DNA of 64,000 bases from Chloroflexota bacterium (GTDB taxonomy: Bacteria > Chloroflexota > Anaerolineae > Anaerolineales > UBA4823), in the NCBI GenBank assembly GCA_029265355.1, contig JAJUJL010000003.1:1-64000 (forward strand), read 5' to 3'. The notes beneath the pieces were generated by a model that searched no databases, was not told the origin of the DNA, and worked only from the letters and a program-made list of their open reading frames with translations. Position 1 is the stretch's first letter. Every line of letters starts with the position of its first letter. Shown in pieces: positions 45,810-53,856 of this stretch. Made by a program: the position numbers and the translations under genes.

Positions 45810-46250
45810 ATGCAAATCAATCAGGCTTCCTTCTGGAAAGTCGCCTGGACGGATTACGCCGCCTCGCTGGGGATGCTGGGGCCGGTGACGGTGCTGTTGG
45901 TGACGGTCATCATGTTATTGTTTGGCGAGGGGATTGATACCCTGTGGTTGTATTTGACGATTGGCATGTGCCTGGCAGGGCCGTTGCTCAGCCTGTGGCG
46001 CTACAGCCTGATTGCAGGGGTGCTGGGTGAGGGGATCGAGGTAGATGGGCATGTGACACGCATTTCGTTCTTTCGCGGGCGCGGGCGGGTGTACTACCTT
46101 TACACTTTCCAGGGGGAGCGCTTCGAGGGCAGCAATGCCGTGCAGCAAAACGGGTACACGCGCAAGCTGGAGATCGGTCTGCCGGTGAAGGTGGTGGTGG
46201 ACCGCGAGAAACCGAAGAAAGCCTTTATCAAGCAGCTTTACCAGGGATAA
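45810..46250 (+). CDS. Small membrane protein, DUF3592-like
   Basis: A 146-residue protein with two TM helices (about 18-40 and 45-65) and a C-terminal beta-rich domain (VDGHVTRISFFRGRGRVYYL, YTRKLEIGLPVKVVVDREKP) of the DUF3592 kind. Function unknown. GGAGG lies 7 nt before the ATG. The following gene starts 1 bp after its stop, so the two are co-transcribed. A TATAAT at 45679-45684 could be part of its promoter, but no -35 matches. Confidence 0.75.
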   Translation: MQINQASFWKVAWTDYAASLGMLGPVTVLLVTVIMLLFGEGIDTLWLYLTIGMCLAGPLLSLWRYSLIAGVLGEGIEVDGHVTRISFFRGRGRVYYLYTFQGERFEGSNAVQQNGYTRKLEIGLPVKVVVDREKPKKAFIKQLYQG

Positions 46251-46251
46251 G

Positions 46252-46770
46252 ATGGAAATCGAGTTCGGCGGGAAATACACTCAGGACCAGGTGCGGCAGG
46301 CTGTGCGCCTGCTGAGCAGGCCGCGCGGCTGGGGGTGGGTGCGACGGTTGGCTGGACCGATGTTGTTCCTGTTCACGTTGGGCCTGTTGGGGTATGCGTG
46401 GATCAGCGGCGAGGGGGTGAGACCCTACAGCCTGGTGCGCGCTGGTACGCTGCTCTTGCTGGCGGGTTATTACAGCGCCTCGCCTTACCTGAGCGCCAGG
46501 CAGCTGGAGAAGCAACTCTGGAAGGTTTTAGACGTGCAGGGTGCGCAGCGGGGCATTGCCGATGGGCGGGGCGTTGCCTGGCAGGGCTTGCTGTATGCCG
46601 GCGAAACCGGTTGGGAGAAATTCGCTCGCATACGAGCGGATGATACGCTGCTGGCGTTGATCACCGAAGAGGGCACATTGCACATCTTTCCGCGGGCGTT
46701 CTTCCACTCCGCTGAAGATTGGGAGCGCTTCCGCAAGCTGGTGCAACAGCGGGTCAAGGCGATCCAATGA
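46252..46770 (+). CDS. YcxB-like membrane protein
   Basis: A 172-residue protein with two TM helices (about 32-50 and 60-80) and a C-terminal PH-like beta domain typical of YcxB-like proteins: GVAWQGLLYAGETGWEKFARIRADDTLLALIT and HIFPRAFFHSAEDWERFRKLV. Function unknown. It is the second gene of a two-gene unit that ends in a strong terminator at 46781-46816. Confidence 0.8.
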   Translation: MEIEFGGKYTQDQVRQAVRLLSRPRGWGWVRRLAGPMLFLFTLGLLGYAWISGEGVRPYSLVRAGTLLLLAGYYSASPYLSARQLEKQLWKVLDVQGAQRGIADGRGVAWQGLLYAGETGWEKFARIRADDTLLALITEEGTLHIFPRAFFHSAEDWERFRKLVQQRVKAIQ

Positions 46771-46780
46771 GCAATGAGCA

Positions 46781-46816
46781 GACCCCAAAGGTTTTCGAAG
46801 CCTTTGGGGTCTTTTT
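46781..46816 (+). terminator. Intrinsic terminator
   Basis: GACCCCAAAGG (46781-46791) and CCTTTGGGGTC (46801-46811) form an 11-bp perfect stem, followed by TTTTT. It terminates the plus-strand unit ending at 46770. The convergent tmRNA gene ends at 46820; on its strand the stem is not followed by a T-tract. Confidence 0.9.
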
Positions 46817-46819
46817 CCA

Positions 46820-47216
46820 GGTGGAGATGGCGGGACTCGAACCCGCGTCCGAAAGATTCGACCGCGAACATCTACGAGCGTAGCCGGGCGTTGTTGTCGC
46901 TGGGAGGCCCACGCGCGGCGAAGGGCATCTCCCAACCAGCCGCTGGAGCCCGAAAGCCCCTCTTTCGCATGCTACGCGGCGATCACATGCGGCACTCTGG
47001 CTTTGTTGCGCCCGCTCCCGCGACCGGTCAGAGGGCGGTGTGGGGGGACGCCGGCTCACTCAGGAGCCGGACCGGTCCTTCACTCGCTTATGCAGCGAGA
47101 GGAAGAGCGGCGTAGTTAGTGCGGTTGGCACTTGTGTTTTGCGCTGATTTCACGTGCTCGGCGCCTCACGGCTCGCAGTCCGGGGCCAGCCTCTCCCGTC
47201 GAAGCCTGTCATCCCC
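46820..47216 (-). ncRNA. ssrA: tmRNA (SsrA)
   Basis: One-piece tmRNA of about 397 nt. The 5' end reads GGGGATGACAGGCTTCGACG and the 3' end GGTTCGAGTCCCGCCATCTCC-A. GGGGATG pairs with CATCTCC as the acceptor stem with one G-U, and the TTCGAGTC T-loop is present. The tag frame (47129-47088) encodes ANRTNYAALPLAA and stops with TAA. Only ACC, not ACCA, is encoded at the 3' end (next base T), so CCA must be completed after transcription. It rescues stalled ribosomes. Antisense ORFs over it are spurious. Confidence 0.97.
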
Positions 47217-47227
47217 GTTGCACGTTG

Positions 47228-47256
47228 ATTATAACCCGAGTTCGGGATAACGGAAA
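47228..47256 (-). promoter_or_regulatory. tmRNA promoter
   Basis: Consensus TATAAT (47233-47228) lies 12 bp before the mature 5' end, with TTTCCG 17 bp upstream as a weak -35. Start near 47221 would leave a short 5' trailer for RNase P. Confidence 0.65.
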
Positions 47257-47265
47257 GAGTGTTTT

Positions 47266-47324
47266 GAGGGCTGTTGTGGACGGCGAAGCCGCCCACAACA
47301 GCCCTCAATTCCTGATGAGGAATT
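47266..47324. repeat. Long hairpin plus short palindrome
   Basis: gagggctgttgtgg (47266-47279) and ccacaacagccctc (47293-47306) are perfect inverted repeats with an inner CGGC-GAA-GCCG. aattcc/ggaatt (47307-47324) forms a second small stem. There is no T-tract. Between this and the REP copy at 47448 I see nothing else. Confidence 0.8.
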
Positions 47325-47447
47325 AAACGTTTTCACCTTGCATTCTTGTAAGGTGCCCCCATTGCCCGTAACCAATTCGCTGCTCTCGACACTACAGAAC
47401 TAGATATGAGAGTTTTCACATAAATGAATACTTTGCCATGTGACAAG

Positions 47448-47627
47448 CTGCTCGCACGATGTGGTCCACGCAAAATGATCTGCTAGGAGATTGCTACGAC
47501 CAGGGCTGAAGAAAGCGCTTCAGCACCAGGCGGGTAAAAAAACACCCGACGCTGGTCTACTCATGACATATCTCTCATTCCCAGAACGGATGACGCTTCC
47601 AGCGTCATGGAAACATCTCGCAATGAC
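47448..47627. repeat. REP-like element, expanded copy
   Basis: Same left flank as at 45558 (ctgctcgcacgatgtggtcc), GAGATTGCTACGACCAG, then three extra hairpins (GCTGAAG/CTTCAGC, CGGGT/ACCCG, ATGACGCT/AGCGTCAT) before CTCGCAATGAC. The inserted stems make this copy about 180 bp. It ends 27 bp before the cytochrome start codon. Confidence 0.8.
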
Positions 47628-47654
47628 AGCTAAGATCAAAAAAAGGAGAATGCA

Positions 47655-49208
47655 ATGAATGCAAGAGATCAACTGCGCAAAATGGCCAGAAAGCACGCCT
47701 GGCTGATCCTGGCGCTGGTCGGGCTGCTGGCAATGGGCTGGAGCGCAGCGCTGGCGCAAACGCCGGCAGGCAACCCCGATCCGGTCGCGCCGCTGCTCAC
47801 GGTCAAGCTGTTTCTGCCCATGGTGAACCAACCCTTGTCTGCCAGCAATGCGCTGCTGGTGGAGCACCAGGGCGAGACGTTAGTATATGAGAACGGTTCG
47901 TCATGCGCAACCTGCCACGCTGGTGAAGCGCAAGATGCTTACCACTCCAATCATTACCAATGGGCGGGCAAGCTGGGCAGCATCAACGATTTCTGCGGCT
48001 ACCCCGATATCAACTGGATCAGCAAGATGACCAACCTGCTTGGGGAGCAGGTGGATGGTGGGTGCTCGACCTGCCACGCCGGCATGGGTGCCAAGCCAGG
48101 CGCGGCGGGCGTGGAAAACGTGGACTGCCTGATGTGCCACTCGAAAGACTACAAGCGCTCGGTGCAGAGCGTGAACGGCAGCCTGCGCTTTGTTCCCACG
48201 CCCGGGAAAGTGACAGTGCGCACACCGGGACGCGAGGAATGCCTGCGCTGCCACATCGGCGCTGGCGGCGGGCCAAACAACAAGCGCGGCGACCTGGAAC
48301 CGGCGCACATCGACCCGCCTTCGGCAGATTTCGACGTACACATGGCTTCGCAGGCAAAGGGTGGCGCTGGACTGGTGTGCATCGACTGTCACGTGACGCA
48401 GGATCACAAGATTGGTGGGCGCGGCGCCGACCTGCGCATCGATGAGGGCGGGCCGATGAAGCGCTGCGCCGACTGCCACGGCGGCGCGCCGCACACTGAC
48501 GGCGACCTCAATCGCCACACGCAGCGCGTGGCGTGCGAGTCGTGCCACATCCCGGCATTTGCTCGCATCCAGTCCACGGATATGTTCCGCGATTTCCGCG
48601 CTTCGGAAGTGGATCATCTGAAGAACCTGTATGAGCCGGCGCTGACCCGCCAGGCAAATGTGACGCCGGTGTACGCTTTCTGGAATGGAAGCACCATCTT
48701 CTATAATTATGGCAGCCCGGCAAACAACGGCACGGTGCTGGCTTCGCCAAAGGGCGGTGTGACGGATGCAATTGCGAAATTGTTCCCCTTCAAGCTGCAT
48801 CACGCGATGCAGGCCCATGATCCCGCGACCGGGCAGCTCATCCCGCTCAAGATGGGCATCCTGTTCCAGACCGGCGACACTGACCGGGCGATTCGCCAGG
48901 GCGCAGCGGACGCCGGGTTGTCGCTGAGCCAGGGCTATGATTTCGTGGAGACCAGCCGCTACATGGGCATTTTCCACGAGGTGGCGCCCGCTGACCAGGC
49001 GCTGAGCTGCAGCGCCTGCCACGATGCTAACCCGCCGCGCGTGGATTTCACCGCTTTGGGTTACACGCCCAACAGCACGCGCAACGGTAAGCCCCTGTGC
49101 GCCTCGTGCCATGGTTCGAAGACGCTGAACGATTTCTACAAGCTGCACGATAAGCATGTCGGCGATAAGAACATCGCCTGCAGCGAGTGCCACAGCTTTT
49201 CAAGGTAA
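47655..49208 (+). CDS. Secreted decaheme c-type cytochrome
   Basis: A 517-residue exported protein with a signal peptide (TM-like 15-30, cleavage about AALA-Q34/35) and ten CxxCH heme-binding motifs: CATCH, CSTCH, CLMCH, CLRCH, CIDCH, CADCH, CESCH, CSACH, CASCH, CSECH. It resembles multiheme cytochromes of the tetrathionate-reductase/octaheme and related groups (long N-terminal spacer, then paired hemes). It probably carries electrons outside the membrane, for respiration on external or periplasmic acceptors. GGAG lies 6 nt before the ATG. It is followed directly by a 20-bp perfect hairpin. No partner quinol oxidase is adjacent. Confidence 0.92.
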   Translation: MNARDQLRKMARKHAWLILALVGLLAMGWSAALAQTPAGNPDPVAPLLTVKLFLPMVNQPLSASNALLVEHQGETLVYENGSSCATCHAGEAQDAYHSNHYQWAGKLGSINDFCGYPDINWISKMTNLLGEQVDGGCSTCHAGMGAKPGAAGVENVDCLMCHSKDYKRSVQSVNGSLRFVPTPGKVTVRTPGREECLRCHIGAGGGPNNKRGDLEPAHIDPPSADFDVHMASQAKGGAGLVCIDCHVTQDHKIGGRGADLRIDEGGPMKRCADCHGGAPHTDGDLNRHTQRVACESCHIPAFARIQSTDMFRDFRASEVDHLKNLYEPALTRQANVTPVYAFWNGSTIFYNYGSPANNGTVLASPKGGVTDAIAKLFPFKLHHAMQAHDPATGQLIPLKMGILFQTGDTDRAIRQGAADAGLSLSQGYDFVETSRYMGIFHEVAPADQALSCSACHDANPPRVDFTALGYTPNSTRNGKPLCASCHGSKTLNDFYKLHDKHVGDKNIACSECHSFSR

Positions 49209-49212
49209 GGCG

Positions 49213-49255
49213 ATGGGGTTGCCGGAGATGGCTGTGCCATCTCCGGCAACCCCAT
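49213..49255. repeat. 20-bp perfect hairpin after the cytochrome gene
   Basis: atggggttgccggagatggc (49213-49232) and its exact reverse complement (49236-49255) flank a TGT loop. It begins 4 bp after the stop codon. No T-tract follows, so it may be an mRNA-stabilising or Rho-assisted end, or a mobile palindrome, and not a classical terminator. Confidence 0.85.
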
Positions 49256-49351
49256 AATGGTTAAGATTTCGTAAGTTTGGGGGCTTTAGGCTATTCACAG
49301 GGGGCGATTCAGCATAGAATTAACTTTTGCTTGTGATGAAGGGTGCATTCT

Positions 49352-50125
49352 ATGCTGATCCAGACGGTCCAAAATTCCCGCAACGGGCGCGCGATCGCAC
49401 TGCCGCAGCCGCTGCCTTGCCCACCGGGCTGCAGCGGCGAGCCGCTTATCCGCCTGCGCAAGGTGGTCAAACGCTACCGCACGCCAGCGGGCGATTTTCC
49501 GGCGCTGAAGGGCATCGACCTGGACGTGTATCCTGGCGAATTCGTGGGCATCATCGGGCGCTCGGGGGCGGGCAAGACCACGCTGGTCAATGTGCTGACG
49601 GGAGTGGACCATCCCAGCGAAGGCGAGGTGTGGATCGGGGATGTGCCGGTGCACAGCCTATCAGAGAATCGCCTGGCGCTGTGGCGCGGTCGGACGTTGG
49701 GAATCATCTACCAATCGTTCTACCTGATGCCCTCGATCAGCCTGTTGCACAACGTGATGCTGCCGATGGATGTGTGCGGACTGTACCGGCGCGGGCAGAG
49801 CGAGCAGCGCGCCATGGAACTGCTGCGCATGGTGGAACTGGAAGACCACGCCCACAAGCTGCCCTCCGCCATTTCTGGCGGGCAACAGCAGCGGGTGGCG
49901 ATCGCCCGCGCCCTGGCGAACGACCCCGACCTGCTGGTGGCGGATGAGCCCACCGGGCGACTGGATTCGGGCACGGCTGAGACGATCTTCGAGGTGTTCT
50001 CACGGCTGATCGAGCAAGGGAAGACAATTTTGATGGTCACCCACGATCTCAGCCTGGCTTCCAGGGTGCGCCGAGTGATCCGCCTGGTGGATGGTCAGAT
50101 CGCGGAGGACAGCAATGGACTCTGA
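49352..50125 (+). CDS. ABC transporter ATPase (LolD/MacB type)
   Basis: A 257-residue ATPase. Walker [11 protein letters not shown]-loop [19 protein letters not shown], signature [15 protein letters not shown], Walker [14 protein letters not shown], and switch His MVTHDLSLA. This set is typical of the MacB/LolD/FtsE subfamily that works with FtsX-domain permeases. The signature ISGGQQQR is intact. ATG 49352 (with GAAGGG upstream) is preferred over GTG 49343. Its end overlaps the next ATPase start by 11 bp, and the permease and two adaptors follow, making an efflux-type cassette. Confidence 0.92.
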   Translation: MLIQTVQNSRNGRAIALPQPLPCPPGCSGEPLIRLRKVVKRYRTPAGDFPALKGIDLDVYPGEFVGIIGRSGAGKTTLVNVLTGVDHPSEGEVWIGDVPVHSLSENRLALWRGRTLGIIYQSFYLMPSISLLHNVMLPMDVCGLYRRGQSEQRAMELLRMVELEDHAHKLPSAISGGQQQRVAIARALANDPDLLVADEPTGRLDSGTAETIFEVFSRLIEQGKTILMVTHDLSLASRVRRVIRLVDGQIAEDSNGL

Positions 50126-51266
50126 ACAGGCCCGTACCTGGCAAGTGCAGCGCTTTGCGCAGCGGCAACGCTTTCTACCGTCGCACACCTGCCAGGAAGA
50201 GTCCCTGATCCAGATGAAGGAGATCGTCAAGGTCTTCGAGAACGCAGCCGGCAAATTCACCGCGCTGAAGGGTGTAACGGCTTGTTTCGACGCTGGGGAA
50301 TTCGTCAGTATCGTGGGCAAGTCGGGCAGCGGCAAGTCGACGCTGGTGAACATGCTGACCGGCATCGATCACCCCACCAGCGGCAGCGTGCGCGTGGGCG
50401 ATACCTACATCCACCAGATGAGTGAGAACGATATGTCGCTGTGGCGAGGCGCCAACCTGGGCATTGTGTTCCAGTTTTTTCAACTGGTGCCCACGCTGAC
50501 GCTGCTGGAAAATGTGATGCTGCCGATGGTGTTGGTGGAGCGCATACCGGCGGCGGAGCGCGAGACACGCGCCCAGGCGTTGCTGGAGATGGTGGGCCTG
50601 GGGGCGGTGGCTGAAAAGTTGCCCGCCGCCGTCTCGGGTGGTCAGCAGCAATCGGCTGCTATCGCCCGGGCGCTGGCGAACGACCCACCGATCTTGATCG
50701 CCGACGAACCGACCGGCAACCTGGATACGCGCTCTGCTGATGAGGTTTTCGACCTGTTCACCCGGCTGATCGAGCAGGGCAAGACGATCTTGATGGTGAC
50801 ACACGACCCGCAACTGGCGCGGCGCACGACGCGCACACTGCTGCTCTCCGACGGTGAGCTGATCAACCCGTGGATCGCGGCCGCTTTTCCGGAGATGGGT
50901 CACTCGCAGCTCTTGTGGCTGACCCACCAGATGAAGCCGGCGGTATTGGGCAGGGGGGCGAGGCTCTCCAACCTGGAGATGGCGCCCGGGTTGCTGGTGG
51001 TGAGCGGCGGCGAGCTGGTGATCGGCGACGCCAGGCATGGCGAGCGTGAAATCCAATTGGAAGCCGGCGCTTTCTTGTGCGCGGAAGACCTGCACACGAT
51101 TGCGGAGCAGGGGCTGCAGGTCTCCGCTGGCGCAGCGCATGGCTGTGAGCTGCTGGCGTTGGACGAGGCGGCTTTCAGCGCGTGGCTGCAGCATGACCGC
51201 GCTGCTGAAGCCGGGTTGGAGCGCTGCGGCAGCGATTTTAACCTGCGCTGGGGGATGGGGGTATGA
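50115..51266 (+). CDS. ABC transporter ATPase with C-terminal CNB-like domain
   Basis: A 383-residue protein. Residues about 30-260 are a second LolD/MacB-type ATPase (Walker [11 protein letters not shown]-loop [16 protein letters not shown], Walker [22 protein letters not shown]). The signature reads [15 protein letters not shown], with Ser in place of the usual Arg. Residues about 275-383 form an extension with the pattern of a cyclic-nucleotide-binding or cupin-like beta roll ([48 protein letters not shown]). This could sense a ligand and gate transport. ATG 50115 has GGAGG before it. It overlaps the permease gene by ATGA. Confidence 0.87.
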   Translation: MDSEQARTWQVQRFAQRQRFLPSHTCQEESLIQMKEIVKVFENAAGKFTALKGVTACFDAGEFVSIVGKSGSGKSTLVNMLTGIDHPTSGSVRVGDTYIHQMSENDMSLWRGANLGIVFQFFQLVPTLTLLENVMLPMVLVERIPAAERETRAQALLEMVGLGAVAEKLPAAVSGGQQQSAAIARALANDPPILIADEPTGNLDTRSADEVFDLFTRLIEQGKTILMVTHDPQLARRTTRTLLLSDGELINPWIAAAFPEMGHSQLLWLTHQMKPAVLGRGARLSNLEMAPGLLVVSGGELVIGDARHGEREIQLEAGAFLCAEDLHTIAEQGLQVSAGAAHGCELLALDEAAFSAWLQHDRAAEAGLERCGSDFNLRWGMGV

Positions 51267-53680
51267 GGCTGCGTCCCAGGCTGCAAAAGGTGCTTTCCGA
51301 CCTGGCTGGCAACCGCCAACGCTCGCTGCTGGTGCTGGCCTCGATTGCGGTTGGCCTGTTTGCCATCGGGGTGATCACCACCATCTACGTGGTTGGCCCG
51401 GACGACATGCGCAGCGGTTACGCCGCCACCAATCCGCCGAACATCGCGGTGCAGGCGCTGCTGTTCGACCGCTGCGCGCCGGAGCACATCGCTCAAACTC
51501 CGGGTGTGCGCCAGGTGGAGGCTGTGCGTTACGCCAGCACGCGCCTGCAGACCGGGCCGAACGACTGGGCAGCCATCGACCTGCGCACTGCCAAAGATCT
51601 GGCCAACCTGCAAATCGGTACGGTGACGGTGGTGAACGGCAAATGGCCGCCGGGAGAACGCGAGATCGTCATCGACCAGTACAAGCTGCCGGATACCAAC
51701 GCCGAGGTCGGCGATATGATCGAACTGGAGACGCCTTCGGGCAAAACCAAGGCGGTGCGTTTGGTGGGCGTGATCCAGGACCTGGGGATCGGCGCTTTTC
51801 GCGGCGCGGGTGGCTTTTTCAACGCCCCCATCCAGGGCTTCGTCACCCAGGAGACATTGGAATGGCTGGAGCAGCCGCAGCCAAAGCGCTACAATACGCT
51901 GCTGCTGACGGTGCAAGGCGATGACCAGGACGAGGTTTACCTGGAGAGCGTCGCCCAGCAGGTGCGCGAGGAGCTCGAGCGCTGCAATGTGCAGGTGATT
52001 TCGGTGGCGACGCGCAGCTCGACCGAGCACCCCAACTTGTTCCTGTCCCAGGCGATCCTGGCGGTGCTGCTGGTGATTGGCCTGCTGGTGGCTTTTCTGA
52101 GCGGATTTTTAATCACCAACACGCTGCAGGCGATCATGAACCAGCAGGTGCAGCAGATCGGCATACTGAAAACTGTCGGGGCGCGTCGCTACCAGGTGAT
52201 GGGCATCTACCTGCTGCTCAGTTTGCTGTTTGGGGCGCTGGCTTTTGTGATCGCCGCGCCGTTAGCGCCGCAGGTTGCCTTCCCGGTGATCGATTTCCTG
52301 ACCGTGCAAATGAATTATATTTTTTACGGTCCGAGGCTGGTGCCAGAGGCGGTGATCGCCCAGGCGGTGTTGGCTGTGCTGCTGCCGGTGAGCGCGGCGC
52401 TGCTCCCCGTCTGGCAGGGCGCCAATATCAGCGTGCAGGAGGCGCTGAGCGGCTTGAGCCAGCGCAACCCGCCCAACCAGGGCTGGTTGGACCGCAAGCT
52501 GAGCGGGCTGAGACGACGCTCGCTGTTGTTGGTGGTGTCGCTGCGCAACACTTTCCGTCGCAAGGGGCGCTTGCTGCTGACGCTGGTGACGCTGACGCTG
52601 GGCGGGGCGGTGTTCATTGCCACGTTCAGCGTGCGCGTTTCACTGTTGGATTATGTCAACCAGATCGTGCAGTACTTCCTGGCAGATGTCAATATCACTC
52701 TGGACCGGGCCTACCGCATCGAAGAGATCGAAGGTCTGATCCGGCAGGTGCCAGGGGTAAAGCAAGTCGAAGGCTGGATGTTCGCCCGCACAGAGATCGT
52801 GCTGGCGGATGGTTCGGTGGGTGAGAGCGTCTCATTGCTGGCGCCGCCGGCTGCCAGCCCTTTGGTGAAGCCCATCCTGGTGGCGGGGCGCTGGTTGCAG
52901 CCCGGCGACCGCAACGCTATCGCCTTGAGCGAGCTGTTCAAAGACGCCTTCCCCGACCTGGAGGTCGGCGATACGCTCAGGTTGCGGGTGGAGGATAAAG
53001 AGACCGATTGGGTGGTGGTGGGATTTTTCCAATTGGCGGGCAAAGTGAGCGGTTATTCCGCCTACACCAGCTATGAGTACCTGTCTGAGCTGCTCAACCA
53101 GCCGGGCAGGGCGGTGGCGTTTCGGGTGGTTTCTCAAAGCCCGAACCTGAACAACCTGGAGCAAGAAGCCCTGGGGCAGGCGGTGGAAGCGCATCTCAGC
53201 CGCAACGGCATACGCGTGGTGGATATGACCACCGGCAAGCACTTGCTCAAGACGGCGACCGACGGCTTCGACGTGTTGACTTCATTCTTGCTGTTCCTGG
53301 CGATCCTGACCGCGCTGACCGGCAGCATCGGGCTGACTGGAGCGATGAGTTTGAACGTGATGGAGCGCACGCGCGAGATCGGTATTTTGCGGGCGATCGG
53401 CGCTTCGGACAAGGCGCTGATGCGCATTGTTCTAACGGAGGGGGCGTTGATTGGGATGATGAGCTGGGTTTTGTCATCGCTGGCGGCGTTTCCGATCAGC
53501 GAACTGATGTCGGACAGCATCAGCCAGTCGATGTTCGGTGGACCAGCAAATTTCGGTTTTTCACCGATTGGGTATGTGCTGTGGTTGGTCGCGGTATCGG
53601 CGTTGGCGGTGGTCGCCAGCGTGATGCCGGCGCGCAACGCAACGCGTTTGACCATTCGTGAGGTGCTATCTTATGAATGA
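51263..53680 (+). CDS. ABC transporter permease with two FtsX domains
   Basis: An 805-residue permease of the MacB/LolC/FtsX group. TM1 about 22-44 and a periplasmic domain are followed by a first three-helix FtsX unit (about 265-385, QQIGILKTVGARRYQVMGIYLL), a second periplasmic domain after another TM (about 440-460) and a second FtsX unit (about 680-800, REIGILRAIGASDKALMRIVLTEG, ending MPARNATRLTIREVLSYE). The EIGILRAIGA motif contacts the ATPase. The two-half structure matches a full exporter core or a large lipid/peptide extruder. Substrate unknown; the HlyD-like adaptors suggest export. Confidence 0.92.
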   Translation: MRLRPRLQKVLSDLAGNRQRSLLVLASIAVGLFAIGVITTIYVVGPDDMRSGYAATNPPNIAVQALLFDRCAPEHIAQTPGVRQVEAVRYASTRLQTGPNDWAAIDLRTAKDLANLQIGTVTVVNGKWPPGEREIVIDQYKLPDTNAEVGDMIELETPSGKTKAVRLVGVIQDLGIGAFRGAGGFFNAPIQGFVTQETLEWLEQPQPKRYNTLLLTVQGDDQDEVYLESVAQQVREELERCNVQVISVATRSSTEHPNLFLSQAILAVLLVIGLLVAFLSGFLITNTLQAIMNQQVQQIGILKTVGARRYQVMGIYLLLSLLFGALAFVIAAPLAPQVAFPVIDFLTVQMNYIFYGPRLVPEAVIAQAVLAVLLPVSAALLPVWQGANISVQEALSGLSQRNPPNQGWLDRKLSGLRRRSLLLVVSLRNTFRRKGRLLLTLVTLTLGGAVFIATFSVRVSLLDYVNQIVQYFLADVNITLDRAYRIEEIEGLIRQVPGVKQVEGWMFARTEIVLADGSVGESVSLLAPPAASPLVKPILVAGRWLQPGDRNAIALSELFKDAFPDLEVGDTLRLRVEDKETDWVVVGFFQLAGKVSGYSAYTSYEYLSELLNQPGRAVAFRVVSQSPNLNNLEQEALGQAVEAHLSRNGIRVVDMTTGKHLLKTATDGFDVLTSFLLFLAILTALTGSIGLTGAMSLNVMERTREIGILRAIGASDKALMRIVLTEGALIGMMSWVLSSLAAFPISELMSDSISQSMFGGPANFGFSPIGYVLWLVAVSALAVVASVMPARNATRLTIREVLSYE

Positions 53681-53779
53681 GCTCCTCGCACTTCGTTGGC
53701 CATGCAAAATGACCTGAGCGGAGATTGCCACGACCAGCACAGGCGGGTAAAAACCACCCGACGCTGGTCTTGCAATGAC
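53681..53779. repeat. REP-like element, third flanked copy
   Basis: Left flank gctcctcgcacttcgttggc (53681 on), cgcaaaatgacctg-like spacer, then GAGATTGCC, GACCAGC, CGGGT/ACCCG stem, GCTGGTC and GCAATGAC (to 53779). It matches 45558-45637 and 47448-47627 and again precedes a plus-strand start, here that of the first adaptor gene. Confidence 0.8.
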
Positions 53780-53856
53780 AGCCAAGGTTAAAAAAAATAA
53801 AAAAAGACTCACTGCAAAGGCGCGCTGGCGCTTAGTTCAACCCAGGGATAAAGAAA

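Noticed and set aside
46774-47115. Plus- and minus-strand ORFs around the tmRNA
   Set aside because: They lie over the tmRNA gene, whose ends, acceptor stem, T-loop and tag are clear.
47307-47330. CRISPR-like repeat end (aattcctgatgaggaattaaac)
   Set aside because: Only one copy exists; it is the small palindrome beside the 47266 hairpin.
49213-49255. Intrinsic terminator after the cytochrome gene
   Set aside because: The stem is perfect, but no T-tract follows on either strand; listed as a hairpin repeat instead.
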